Of a stretch of 64,000 bases of DNA, positions 1 through 9,305 are shown piece by piece. Under the pieces are notes generated by a model. That model was not told the DNA's origin, did no database searches, and saw only the letters and a list, made by a program, of their open reading frames with translations. The position numbers and the translations under genes were made by a program. This DNA comes from Microvenator marinus (GTDB taxonomy: Bacteria > Myxococcota_A > Bradymonadia > Bradymonadales > Bradymonadaceae): contig NZ_CP042467.1 of NCBI RefSeq assembly GCF_007993755.1, forward strand, positions 3,372,001 through 3,436,000. The letters run 5' to 3'. How positions within the stretch are numbered: position 1 is the stretch's first letter; every line of letters starts with the position of its first letter.

Positions 1-357
1 CAGGCCATCGTCTTCCATCAGTCGTCTGGCTTCTCCTTGCTGGACCTGCGCCGAAACAACGGCATCCCGATTCAGGGTGGCGCCATCAGGGACGTGCTCT
101 TCGACGGAGTGTTCGCCTACGTGATCTACCGAACGCTCCCGAATCTCACGATTTTTGCGGACGACGGGCACCCGAACAACTTCGACCTGCCCGCAAACGG
201 CACGAACGTATTCTTTGACGCCTCGGAAGAGGTCCTGCTCGTAGAGCATAGCGACCTACACGGCACCTTCACGGTGCTCAACGCCAACGAACCCACCGTG
301 GAAAATGCGACTGTTTACGAGTCGATCTTCCTCCAAAATATCTTCGGAGGGCTTTGA
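1..357 (+). CDS. C-terminal part of an unrecognised protein (5' end outside window)
   Basis: An open frame runs from the first base to a TGA at 355-357, so only the last 118 codons are present. The fragment is rich in alternating hydrophobic and polar stretches and in Gly, Asn and Asp, which suggests a beta-strand protein, perhaps a propeller or repeat domain, but I recognise no family. It stops one base before the start of the outer-membrane barrel gene at 359, and the Shine-Dalgarno of that gene lies inside it, so the two are probably co-transcribed. Function unknown. Confidence 0.6.
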   Translation, partial: QAIVFHQSSGFSLLDLRRNNGIPIQGGAIRDVLFDGVFAYVIYRTLPNLTIFADDGHPNNFDLPANGTNVFFDASEEVLLVEHSDLHGTFTVLNANEPTVENATVYESIFLQNIFGGL

Positions 358-358
358 T

Positions 359-1027
359 ATGAATATGAATGTTTTGAAATGGATTCTGCCACTTTCGTTG
401 ATGATTGCTGGGGATGCGATGGCACAAGACCAGAGCCTCTTCCTCGAACTACGCATGGGAGGCCAGGTCGCCGAAGACGCGTCCATGGACTTCATCACGG
501 ACTCCAACGTGATTCCGATCACGTCGATCTCGGTTGGCGGCTCTATACCTACGCTTCCCGAGTTGCGCGCGGGCGTGATTTATCAGGGAAATGTGGAAGA
601 GCGCGTGCCTTACCGGCTCACCGACCTGCAATTTGACTGGCAGCTTCAACAGGTAATGGCGTTTGCGGACTACGGCGTGGAGCTCTTCGGATTCTTGCGC
701 CCGAGCGTGCGTGCAGGACTTGGTTACTCCAACCAATTTGTGGAAGTGGAGCTCAACCGAAGCCTCTACTCGGATTACGCGCACGACCTCGTCTACATGG
801 CGACGGCCAATATCGATGCGTCTTTCACCATCCACCAAACGCCGAATTTTGCACTGCGTTTGGCAGGGCTTTTTGAGCTCGGCTGGCTTGGTCAGACGGC
901 CGCTGAGTTTGACGAACTCGAGCGAGATAAGAACGACGAATGGGACCGCGTGCCTCCGACGTTGGGCGAGCTCAACATCAACGGTTTGCGCTGGTCGGTG
1001 GGCGTCGGGCTCGAAGCCGCGTTCTAG
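359..1027 (+). CDS. Putative outer-membrane beta-barrel protein
   Basis: The protein is 222 aa. It opens with a Sec signal peptide: Met-Asn repeats, one Lys, a hydrophobic core, and a likely cut after ALA-like GDAMA before Gln. The mature part has alternating aromatic/Gly strands and ends in Phe (AAF), the usual C-terminal signal for BAM insertion. The ATG at 359 is chosen because GGAGG sits 8 nt upstream at about 346-350; the open frame extends further upstream but that part has no signal character. It is probably in an operon with the partial gene upstream. Its last 4 nt overlap the stop of the convergent glycosyltransferase gene. No substrate can be inferred. Confidence 0.65.
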   Translation: MNMNVLKWILPLSLMIAGDAMAQDQSLFLELRMGGQVAEDASMDFITDSNVIPITSISVGGSIPTLPELRAGVIYQGNVEERVPYRLTDLQFDWQLQQVMAFADYGVELFGFLRPSVRAGLGYSNQFVEVELNRSLYSDYAHDLVYMATANIDASFTIHQTPNFALRLAGLFELGWLGQTAAEFDELERDKNDEWDRVPPTLGELNINGLRWSVGVGLEAAF

Positions 1028-3318
1028 TCTTCCACGATTTTGAGCGTTCGACGGCCAAATTTTCCGGCCTGAACCTCCCTGTTCCAGCGCGCCCAACTCG
1101 CCATGTCGATTTGATTTAGAAACCGGAGGTTGGTCAGGATCCTGCCAACCTTCTCGGCGCGCGAACGGGCGATCTTGCCTTCCAAAATAGGGGCCCCAAA
1201 ACGCGTGGGTGAGGGCAAGATCGAGGCGAGCAGGGCCATCTCTGGAACCTGGAGCTCGGCGGCTCCGACGCCAAAATAGCGCTGCGCCGCACGTTCGATT
1301 CCCTTCGCGCCACCACCCCAATCCGCAATATTTAAGTAGATCTCCAGAATTCGTTGTTTTGGGACGAGCTCCTCCATTCGCCACGTCAGATAGGCCTCTT
1401 GGAGCTTTCTGGAAATCGTCCGATCGTGATTCAGGAACACGTTCTTAACCACCTGTTGGGAGATCGTACTCCCGCCTCGCTCAAAGCTCTTGGCCTCAAG
1501 GTTATGCACCATCGCCGCCTGCAGTCCTGCCCAGTCGAACCCTGGGTGGTCAAAAAACGAGGCGTCTTCGGCCGACAACAAGACCTGCGGAATCACCGCC
1601 GGAAGTTGGTCATAACTTCTCCAGAACTTACCAAGGCCGTCCACACCCGGAGGAGGCCCTGCTGCAGCCAGGCTAGCCGGGTCCATGTTTGGAGAATCCC
1701 TCAGAACCTTGACGTCTCCCCCGAGATCTCCATCCAGGATCAATCGATCGGGGGCTTCCGTATGCCCACGAACACGAAGGTTGAAATCCACGGATCCGTC
1801 CAAGATCGCCTCGCGCGCAATATCATTGATCGAGGGCGGCATTGCGTCCTTGAGTGACGCGGCAAGGACTTGGTCACCTTTGACGAATCCATCAAACGCA
1901 AAACCGGCTCCGGCCCTGAGTAGATGCGCCCCAAAGGAGACATCCGCCGCGGGTCCAAGGTTCAGCTGCCCCTGGGAGAGGCTCACGGACTTGCCTTCCA
2001 GGTCTATGAGTGCATCAAATCGAAGCGAAAAATTCGGAAACACGAGCTCTTCGCTCGCCAGTCGGCCAATATTGATGCGGGCATCGCGCACGCTCAAAGA
2101 CGTGCTCAGCTCGAGCACCCCGACGGGCTCCCACACGGCTTCCATGGTGCCGCTTAGAACTCCGGGGAGAATGTAGCGAGGCAGGCGCGCCGCCTCTACC
2201 ACTCGGGTTGCCACGAAGTCCTGAGCAAAGAATTTCGCGCGAATCTCGCGGCCGACGCTGGCCTGCAGGTCGAGGCGTCCACCGTCTATATCCACGAGTT
2301 TGGATTGGAATTCGAGGAGTCGGTCGGCCGGGAAAATACGAAGGCGGGTCTCGGTGATTCGCGGCTGCAAACCGAGCTCGCGCCCCGCAGGAAACTCCAT
2401 ATCGGCTGCCTTGACCTCGATCTCGTTCGGATAGAGCGCAACCAGGGCCGCGGGCGTAAAGAGCTCCACCGGCTTGAGCATCTGCCAGCCCATCCGAAAC
2501 CGCGCATCTTCCAGCTTCAAGACATCGTCGCAATTCAGGCAGATTGAGATCGCGCCTACGTCGACTTCGGGCGTGGAGTCGGCTTCGAACCACGCATGAA
2601 GCTTCGTGGGCTCATTCGCCTCCACGCGGATCCGCTCGCTCCGCTCACCCATCAACGAGTGAATCCCAAAGGTCACCCCGTCCGGAAATGTGCCGTAGCC
2701 GTTCGCGCCATTGACGCTTCGCCCCCCGTTCCAAACAAAGCTGAGGCGGGAAATCTTCATCGGCTTCGGCATCACGAGCGGCGAGACTTTGGAGATTGCC
2801 GACGCGTTGATGACTGTGATTTCCAGGGGGTAGAACGGTTTGTCTGCGCGGGCTTTCTCGCTGTCCACGCGGGGTTTCTCCGCCTTTGCGCCTTTGTCTA
2901 CGCTGGGCTTCTCCGCCTTGGCGCTTTCGTCTTTGACCTTCGGTGGAGTCCACGGAATCCAAATCGCTCGTGAATCGATAACCTCCACCGACTCGGGGCG
3001 TGGGTCCAACTCGAAGATCGAGCTGATAGACGGGTAGACTCGGATCTTCTTGGCCTCGACCTCAAGTGCACGATCTCCACGCGGAATGCGGAGCAGAACC
3101 CCGTCCAGCTCCACGCCAGTCAGGCCCACTGGGCGCATCTCATCCACGATCAGATCGACCTTGTATCGTTTTGCCTGATTCTGCAGAAGCCCCGTGACTC
3201 TCTTGCCGATCACCATATCGGTTCGCGCAATAAACCCTAGACCCAGCAATAATGCGATGATCCCCAGGCTCAGTGACACGATCGACGAGGCACGCACGCT
3301 CAGTCTTCCCCAACCCAT
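1024..3318 (-). CDS. Membrane-anchored GT51 peptidoglycan glycosyltransferase with AsmA-like N-terminal region
   Basis: About 764 aa. One membrane helix near residues 10-33 is followed by a long beta-rich periplasmic region (about 60-540) whose LDGSVDFNLRVRG-type strands resemble AsmA/TamB proteins. A GT51 transglycosylase domain lies at about 560-740, with EDASFFDHPGFD (catalytic Glu), RGGSTISQQ and EIYLNIADWGGG. GT51 enzymes polymerise lipid II into glycan strands. There is no transpeptidase domain, so it is monofunctional in chemistry, but it is about three times longer than MtgA. The frame is open to 3375; I chose the ATG at 3318 because it leaves the membrane helix at the N-terminus. It overlaps the symporter stop by 19 nt, suggesting translational coupling. 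A central K/A/E/P-rich stretch (about 100-170) contains KAEKP repeats. Confidence 0.8.
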   Translation of the reverse strand: MGWGRLSVRASSIVSLSLGIIALLLGLGFIARTDMVIGKRVTGLLQNQAKRYKVDLIVDEMRPVGLTGVELDGVLLRIPRGDRALEVEAKKIRVYPSISSIFELDPRPESVEVIDSRAIWIPWTPPKVKDESAKAEKPSVDKGAKAEKPRVDSEKARADKPFYPLEITVINASAISKVSPLVMPKPMKISRLSFVWNGGRSVNGANGYGTFPDGVTFGIHSLMGERSERIRVEANEPTKLHAWFEADSTPEVDVGAISICLNCDDVLKLEDARFRMGWQMLKPVELFTPAALVALYPNEIEVKAADMEFPAGRELGLQPRITETRLRIFPADRLLEFQSKLVDIDGGRLDLQASVGREIRAKFFAQDFVATRVVEAARLPRYILPGVLSGTMEAVWEPVGVLELSTSLSVRDARINIGRLASEELVFPNFSLRFDALIDLEGKSVSLSQGQLNLGPAADVSFGAHLLRAGAGFAFDGFVKGDQVLAASLKDAMPPSINDIAREAILDGSVDFNLRVRGHTEAPDRLILDGDLGGDVKVLRDSPNMDPASLAAAGPPPGVDGLGKFWRSYDQLPAVIPQVLLSAEDASFFDHPGFDWAGLQAAMVHNLEAKSFERGGSTISQQVVKNVFLNHDRTISRKLQEAYLTWRMEELVPKQRILEIYLNIADWGGGAKGIERAAQRYFGVGAAELQVPEMALLASILPSPTRFGAPILEGKIARSRAEKVGRILTNLRFLNQIDMASWARWNREVQAGKFGRRTLKIVED

Positions 3319-4571
3319 TTCGAGACCACGGCGGCGCCGATTGAGTCTCCGAAGACGTTGATGGTGGTTCTGCACATATCCAGAATTCGGTCTACGGCCA
3401 CTACCAGGGCGTAGGCGGATGCCGGCAGGCCAACGGCCTCAAGCACGATGATCATGGTAACGAGACCTGCGCTTGGCACGCCTGCTGCGCCGATCGCGGC
3501 AAGGGTGGCCGTGACCACCACGATGACCTGGGCGCCGAAGCTCAGGTCAACCCCGAGCGCATTGGCGATGAAGACCACGGCGACCGCCTCGTAGAGTGCG
3601 GTGCCGTCCATGTTAATGGTGGCGCCGAGTGGAAGCACGAAGTCGGCGACGTCCTCTTTGACGCCCGCGCGATCCGTGACGCATTCGCGTGTGACGGGGT
3701 AGGTCGCGGAGCTCGACGCGGTGGAGAACGCCGTCAAGAGTGCGGGGACCATCGCTTTCAAGAAGGCCAGTGGGGAGCGTTTGGTCACTACAAAATAGAT
3801 GATCGGAAGCACCACGAATCCGTGGAGCCCAAGACCCGCCACCACCGCAAACATGTACGAGCCGAGGCTCTCAAAGAACGAGGGCAGGTCGGCCAGTTTA
3901 GGGTCGAGCAAGGTCTGAACAAAAAGCGCCGCCACGCCAACCGGTGACGTCAACATCACCCAGTCCGTGATCTTCATGATCAAGACGTTGAGTTGGTCCA
4001 CCACCACGCGAACTTCCTTAACCGCCTCGCCGAGCACCAACATCGCGAGCCCAGCCACCACCGACACAAAGATAATTGGGAGCATATCGCCTGATGCCAG
4101 CGCCTCGAAGAGGTTTGGGGGGATGATATCCCTGAAGACGTGCAGGAGCGGCTTTGGCACAAGGGTCTCGCCGCCCGGGTCACTCAGATTGAGTCCAACA
4201 CCAGGCTGAACCACGTTGACCACCAGGAGGCCAAGGCAGACCGCCAAAAACGTGGTGGCCATGTAATAGACCATGGTTCGCAGTCCAACCTTACCGAGCT
4301 TGGAAGCGTCCCCCATAGACTGGATGCCGGACATCACGCTCAAAATGATCAGCGGCACCACGATCAGCTTTAGCAAGCGGATGAAGACTTCGCCCACAAA
4401 GACAAATGGCTGCCGGATGCTGTCCATAAGGGCGAGCGCCGCGCTCATGGCTTCGGGGTCCGCGTCCGTGGGCAAAACCACCTGGCGCACGATCACCGAA
4501 AAGATGAATGCGACCACTAGCCCAAGGGCGATCTGCCAATGTAGCTCTTTGTACCAGCGCGAATCGGACAT
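3300..4571 (-). CDS. Sodium/proton-dicarboxylate or glutamate symporter (DAACS family)
   Basis: The protein is 423 aa, standard for GltP/DctA. It has the serine-rich re-entrant loop (AFSTASSSATYPVT), the NMDGTALY motif of TM7 that binds substrate and sodium, and the C-terminal DRILDMCRTTINVFGD motif in TM8 carrying the substrate-binding Asp, Arg and Thr. The family imports C4-dicarboxylates, glutamate/aspartate or neutral amino acids with Na+ or H+ across the inner membrane; the exact substrate cannot be read from the sequence. The ATG at 4571 has AGGAG 6-10 nt upstream. It is the first gene of a two-gene unit with the GT51 protein, a pairing with no obvious metabolic link. Confidence 0.9.
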   Translation of the reverse strand: MSDSRWYKELHWQIALGLVVAFIFSVIVRQVVLPTDADPEAMSAALALMDSIRQPFVFVGEVFIRLLKLIVVPLIILSVMSGIQSMGDASKLGKVGLRTMVYYMATTFLAVCLGLLVVNVVQPGVGLNLSDPGGETLVPKPLLHVFRDIIPPNLFEALASGDMLPIIFVSVVAGLAMLVLGEAVKEVRVVVDQLNVLIMKITDWVMLTSPVGVAALFVQTLLDPKLADLPSFFESLGSYMFAVVAGLGLHGFVVLPIIYFVVTKRSPLAFLKAMVPALLTAFSTASSSATYPVTRECVTDRAGVKEDVADFVLPLGATINMDGTALYEAVAVVFIANALGVDLSFGAQVIVVVTATLAAIGAAGVPSAGLVTMIIVLEAVGLPASAYALVVAVDRILDMCRTTINVFGDSIGAAVVSKWVGED

Positions 4572-4626
4572 AACGGCTCCTGAGTCTGCAGTGTTCTAAC
4601 AGGCAGGCCGCACGCTGTCGACGTTT

Positions 4627-7353
4627 TCACTTCTTCTTGCTCAAGCGTTTGATTTCCCAGTCGATGTCGCGTTTGAGGCGGGGGTACATCGCGAGGAGTT
4701 TGCGCAGGCGCGGAATGTCCTTGTGGCGGACAAAAACCTTGACGATATCAAGACTTAGAAGCTCGTCGGCCTCGGCCACTGCCAAGAGCGGCTCAAGGCC
4801 TTCGGCACCTTTGAGTGCGTCATATGCGTGGACCGCGTTTTGGCGCTCCCTCAAGCCGCGCGATTGGTTGCGCAAAGAGGTCTCCACTGCTGCCAAACCC
4901 GCACTATCCTTGAATGTCCGCACATTCTTGAGCGCCTGAATTCGTACTTCTTCTGCCTCGTGAGAGAGCGCTTCGGTATTGAAGGTCTTGAGCGCCTCTG
5001 ACTTCTCAAACTTGCTGAGCAAGCTCACGAGAGACGCCGTTGCCTCTTGGCTAAGCGGTCGTTTGATAAGCTCCAAAATGAGCGACTCCCACGACGCATC
5101 CGCCGCCTTGGTCACGGCCACCCATTCGAGCCACGCCGCGAGCAAAGTGTCATTGCGCTTGGCGATCAGGGCCTTGGCCTGGTCGGGATCGGAGATTTTG
5201 ACGCTCGCGTGTGCGCCGAGGCGCACTAACTCTTCTTCACGCGCAGGCGTGGCCGAAATCTTCGTGAGCAGCGCCTCGCCGATGGCTTCGCGTTTGGCAA
5301 GGGTCGTCAAGATCCAGCGCTCGACATCGGGGTTTTGAGTTCGCGCAAGCAGTTTGGCCGCAGCCTCGTCAGTGGTCTTGGACGGGCTCGCGGCAGCCAA
5401 TCGGAGCAGAAAGAGCAAGGTGTCGGTGACGTTGCTTCCATCAAACATACCGAGCTTTTCTGCGATCAGCTGCAGGTTGCCAGCGTTCTTGATCTCCGAC
5501 TTTAGGAGCGTTGGGTTCTTCAGGAAGAGTTGGCGGCGCAATTCCTCGTCAATCGCTGTGTCCTGCCCGTAGAGATTCTTCTCCTCTTTTGGGTCAGTTC
5601 TGAGGTCAAACCTCATGAAAATATTCTGCTTGGGCTCGTAGATAAGCTTCTGGCCTTGATGCCAGACCGCGACCATCTTCGAGTTGTACGCCGTGGTGTA
5701 GTACGTGCGGTCATGGGGCTCTTGGAGGGCGCCTAGGAGTGACCGGCCTCGGTGTTCTGGGTTTGGCGGAAGCCCGAGGAGATCGTTGAACGTAGGCACC
5801 AGGTCGATGTTGCCCGATCCAGCCTTGATGACCTGGGCCTTCTTCTGAGGGAGACAAATCGCCAGAGGCACACGCACTTCTTCTTCGTAAGCGGTGGGGC
5901 CGTGGTTCCAGATATTGTTGTCGCCAAGCCCTTCGCCGTGGTCGGACGCGATGACGATAGCAGTCTTGTCACGCAGACCCTTGGCCTCGAGCTCTTCGAC
6001 GATGGTCTTGAAGGTTCGGTCGAGCCATTGCATCGACATCTGATAGCGCTTTTTTCGGGGCAGATTTTTACCCGCCAGATACTCGTCATTGTAGCCGGCG
6101 TCGTGCATCGCCATGAAATGGACCCACGCGAAGAATCGGCCGTCTTTGTGCTCCTCAAGCATGGCTTTGGTGATGGGCACCACATCGTTCTGCTCAAAAA
6201 CCGTGTAGACACCAAAACGTCCGAAACCGTCTAAGAGCGCCTGTGTGACGTCATAGCGCGGCTCGAAGAAGTAGTTGTTCACCACCGCAAACGTGTTGAT
6301 TCCGGCTTCCTGATATTCCCGGCCGAGCGCGCGGCCATTTTGGTCTGGGGACTCCCAGGCCTCGATGGACCTGAATGTGGGTGGGATAGACTGATGTGTG
6401 GCCGATGCCTGCGAATAGACGTGCTCAAAAGTCACACATTCTTCGGTCAGAAATCCGTTCAAAAACGGAGAGTCCGAGTCGCGAATCACGCTCTTGGGGG
6501 TACGCGACGGAGGCAAAGCATCAAACCTGAGCGTATCTACGAAGAGGAACAAAATATTGTCCGCCTGGCTGATCTTGGCTGCTGGAGAGGCGCTCAGGGG
6601 TGTTCCCTGGTCAAGATTGGTCAGCAGCTCGGTCAGGTAGTTGGTCTCAACGGGCTTTCCAAGGTGCTGCACCATATTGGTGGCAATGCCGCCTCTGAGG
6701 AGGAGCTCGGCGCGGACTGATGCCTTGAGCGTAAACCAAAAGATAGGCGCGGCGAGGAGCAGGGCGGCACTAAGGTAAGACACCCATTGAGTCCATGTAG
6801 GAAGCCGCTCACGGCTCGCCCAGATCGTCCTGAAGGCCGCCGTGAGAACGGCGAGTACACCGAGATGGGTAAGGAGCAGATGGGCAAGAGGGTAGAGCCC
6901 AGGCAGTATTTTGGAGTCAACGCCCCAAATCACCGCCGCCAAGACCAAAAGCGCGGCGTTGACCCACCAGCGATCGAGCCGTCGCAGCGCCTCGCCGAGT
7001 GCCGCAATCGCGAGCGCGCCGCCGAGCGCAGCGACCCACGCAATCGCTGGCGCCCAACTCTGCTGCGAAACCCAGCCGCCTTGAGCCAGAGAATCACCGA
7101 CCAACCAGAAGACCGGCGAGAGGCCAAGGCCAACCACCGGTCCCCAAAGCCACGGCTTTAGGCGCGAGGCAAGGGCCGCGAGCCCGAGCAGGACCGAAGA
7201 GCCGGCAATCAGGGTTGCCATGCCCAGACTCAGCCCCCAGAGCGCGTTCGCGCCAAGGCCAGACACTGAGGGGCTAAGGGCGAGTTCCAACCCCATCGCC
7301 AGAAGCAGAGAAAAAAATAGCGCCCCTAAGGGCGCCAATCCGAGAAATTTCAT
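4627..7353 (-). CDS. Membrane sulfatase/alkaline-phosphatase-superfamily enzyme with C-terminal helical repeats
   Basis: The protein is 908 aa. About six membrane helices (residues 1-210) precede an alkaline-phosphatase-superfamily domain (about 262-600). Metal and active-site signatures visible are FVDTLRFD (Asp273), a Thr/Ser nucleophile region at ATHQS (T319/S322), the SDHGEG motif (D471, H472) and NHGP (H484). The topology resembles LTA-synthase and phosphoethanolamine-transferase relatives, which act on lipid-linked or cell-surface substrates outside the inner membrane; the substrate is unknown. Residues about 620-908 are Leu/Ala/Glu-rich short helices that look like HEAT-type repeats, unusual for this family. 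It lies 15 nt downstream of the vWA lipoprotein stop-to-start region on the same strand, so an operon is possible. Confidence 0.75.
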   Translation of the reverse strand: MKFLGLAPLGALFFSLLLAMGLELALSPSVSGLGANALWGLSLGMATLIAGSSVLLGLAALASRLKPWLWGPVVGLGLSPVFWLVGDSLAQGGWVSQQSWAPAIAWVAALGGALAIAALGEALRRLDRWWVNAALLVLAAVIWGVDSKILPGLYPLAHLLLTHLGVLAVLTAAFRTIWASRERLPTWTQWVSYLSAALLLAAPIFWFTLKASVRAELLLRGGIATNMVQHLGKPVETNYLTELLTNLDQGTPLSASPAAKISQADNILFLFVDTLRFDALPPSRTPKSVIRDSDSPFLNGFLTEECVTFEHVYSQASATHQSIPPTFRSIEAWESPDQNGRALGREYQEAGINTFAVVNNYFFEPRYDVTQALLDGFGRFGVYTVFEQNDVVPITKAMLEEHKDGRFFAWVHFMAMHDAGYNDEYLAGKNLPRKKRYQMSMQWLDRTFKTIVEELEAKGLRDKTAIVIASDHGEGLGDNNIWNHGPTAYEEEVRVPLAICLPQKKAQVIKAGSGNIDLVPTFNDLLGLPPNPEHRGRSLLGALQEPHDRTYYTTAYNSKMVAVWHQGQKLIYEPKQNIFMRFDLRTDPKEEKNLYGQDTAIDEELRRQLFLKNPTLLKSEIKNAGNLQLIAEKLGMFDGSNVTDTLLFLLRLAAASPSKTTDEAAAKLLARTQNPDVERWILTTLAKREAIGEALLTKISATPAREEELVRLGAHASVKISDPDQAKALIAKRNDTLLAAWLEWVAVTKAADASWESLILELIKRPLSQEATASLVSLLSKFEKSEALKTFNTEALSHEAEEVRIQALKNVRTFKDSAGLAAVETSLRNQSRGLRERQNAVHAYDALKGAEGLEPLLAVAEADELLSLDIVKVFVRHKDIPRLRKLLAMYPRLKRDIDWEIKRLSKKK

Positions 7354-7368
7354 GGCTTTAACTTGGCC

Positions 7369-9213
7369 CTACTCTTCGGTGCCGTCACTCGAAACACTGT
7401 TGTAGCGAACTTGGAGCTCGGTTCCGGCGAGGGCATTGGTCGCCTCTTGCTCGTCGTTCCAGAGAAGTTTCAAGCCGGGGAAGCCACTTGGGCAAGCGTC
7501 CCAGACAAACTTGGAATCATCTACCACACAGCCGCGTGGGAATGAGGCTTCACCAACACTATCAGGCAAGCAATAGCCGGAGTTTGCGATGGTATCGATG
7601 GTGCTAAGCGGGTTGGTCAGACGTGCACGAACCTGGATGCCCGACGTGCAATAATAAGCTGCAGGCACAGGCCTTTCAGGAAGACTCTGATCTCCGGTAT
7701 TTGGCATCTGCACGCATTGGCCGGGCACACCCGTGTACGGGAACGCCGGGCACGAGGTGTCCTCTGGACCGTCACAAGGCATCACGGACTCATTCACACA
7801 GCCCGCCTGAGCTCGTCCGATTCGCGCTCCGATTTCCTGAAGAGCCGGTGAGAAGTCGGCCTGACACATGAAGCCTTGAAGCGGCGTATCAGGGCTGTTT
7901 TCCAGAGGCTCTGGGAAGAACTGACCCACGGGGAGCGTACGAAGGAAACCTTCGTACCTATCACCGCTCTCTGCGGTACCGTTGACCGTCGCACAGGTTG
8001 GGAAGGCAAAGACCTCGTCTTTTCCACAATCGTCCGGAATATCACCGGTGTAAGGGCCGTAAGTGCCGTGAATAGACGCCGCGAAGACGTCGGCAGGTCC
8101 AAGTTCGCGGCCTTTTGAAGCAGAGAGGTTGGCAATGAACTGCTCACCTAGGGTCGCGATCGGGATCAGAGGCGAGGTGGCCTCGGTGCCTGGTTTCGCG
8201 GCAAAATCACAGACTTGGTCACTACAGCCATTGAGGACGAGTGGTGGACGTGTAGGATCGCCGAGCTCGGTGATCTGACGCGAACCTTCGTGTGAACAAT
8301 CGTTCTCGTCTGTGACAAAGATGGCTGCGAAACGCGCGTCTTGTCGGAGGAACCCGTGGTTTGGCGCAGAAGTATCTACCGTGGTGCCTTCTGGCGCGTT
8401 TACCGGACCACCGGTATTGACCGGCGACACGGCTTCTACTGCCGCGATTAGACCGGTCTCGATTCCATAGCCACGCGTACCCACAAGACTCATACATGCA
8501 AAATCAGCGGCCAGCCGCTCGTAGTCGATGACCGATCCTACGCGGTAATCTTGAGCGCGAAGAACCTTGGGAATCTGGCGATACTCGGACGGATCCGGGA
8601 AGAGTGAGGGCTTATCACACTCACCCAAACCACATACGCCCGGAATGCTACAGTCATCATTTTCTGGAGCCGCAAGTGCACACTGGATCTGAGCATCAGT
8701 GAAGTTGTACGACGCGGGATCCGGAGTGGTCATACATGCGATCGCCGCTGCGATCGCGTCGCGAATCGGAGTGACGTCAAGCGCTCGACCTTCATCTCCA
8801 TCCAACACGCCACCCTGTCCGTCTGGCGCATACCAACAGGTGCGGTCAAAGCCGATCACTGGCTGCGGCGTGGACTGCAAGAGGCCAGGCATCGCCACGG
8901 GCTCAAGAGTATACGTAGGGTTCATATCCGTAGTGGTCACACCGATATGGAACTCGATATTATTGTCGAGCTCCTCGATGAATGTTCGGAAGTTATCGCG
9001 CAGAATCTTCTGTTCCTGACACATCGAGCCCGAGTTATCGATCACCCAGAGGATATCCAATTCCTCGGTGCCCGCGATATTGGTCTTCTCCTGAACCTCA
9101 ACCACACCCGCAGATGTGGAAAGTGAGACAGGGTGGGAGTTACATCCCATTTGAAAAGCCGAAAGCGAAAGCGCGACGCCCGCTCCCATTAAAATACCAA
9201 GTCTTCGCTTCAT
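7369..9213 (-). CDS. Lipoprotein with a von Willebrand factor A domain
   Basis: The protein is 614 aa. The signal peptide ends in a lipobox-like FQMGC with the lipidated Cys at 24. A vWA domain begins near residue 50, with the metal-ion-dependent adhesion motif DNSGS at 59-63. The remainder is rich in Cys and in loops with D/N/G/P. vWA lipoproteins of this kind are common in myxobacteria and relatives and are thought to bind protein partners or surfaces; nothing here identifies the ligand. It lies upstream of the sulfatase-like gene in the same direction and downstream of the PLD-type gene. Confidence 0.75.
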   Translation of the reverse strand: MKRRLGILMGAGVALSLSAFQMGCNSHPVSLSTSAGVVEVQEKTNIAGTEELDILWVIDNSGSMCQEQKILRDNFRTFIEELDNNIEFHIGVTTTDMNPTYTLEPVAMPGLLQSTPQPVIGFDRTCWYAPDGQGGVLDGDEGRALDVTPIRDAIAAAIACMTTPDPASYNFTDAQIQCALAAPENDDCSIPGVCGLGECDKPSLFPDPSEYRQIPKVLRAQDYRVGSVIDYERLAADFACMSLVGTRGYGIETGLIAAVEAVSPVNTGGPVNAPEGTTVDTSAPNHGFLRQDARFAAIFVTDENDCSHEGSRQITELGDPTRPPLVLNGCSDQVCDFAAKPGTEATSPLIPIATLGEQFIANLSASKGRELGPADVFAASIHGTYGPYTGDIPDDCGKDEVFAFPTCATVNGTAESGDRYEGFLRTLPVGQFFPEPLENSPDTPLQGFMCQADFSPALQEIGARIGRAQAGCVNESVMPCDGPEDTSCPAFPYTGVPGQCVQMPNTGDQSLPERPVPAAYYCTSGIQVRARLTNPLSTIDTIANSGYCLPDSVGEASFPRGCVVDDSKFVWDACPSGFPGLKLLWNDEQEATNALAGTELQVRYNSVSSDGTEE

Positions 9214-9305
9214 GTTGTCCTCTGAGCTTCTCGACGGAGGCTAATGTAAAAGAATCTCGGAAACTCTAGCGAAAGCTCCCCCCCGTGTCTACTCGTGTGT
9301 TGGGA

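Noticed and set aside
449-1384. A 311-codon frame on the minus strand
   Set aside because: It is antisense to the outer-membrane barrel gene and in-frame with the glycosyltransferase region; its composition is the shadow type (Arg/Ala/Pro-rich, no domain).
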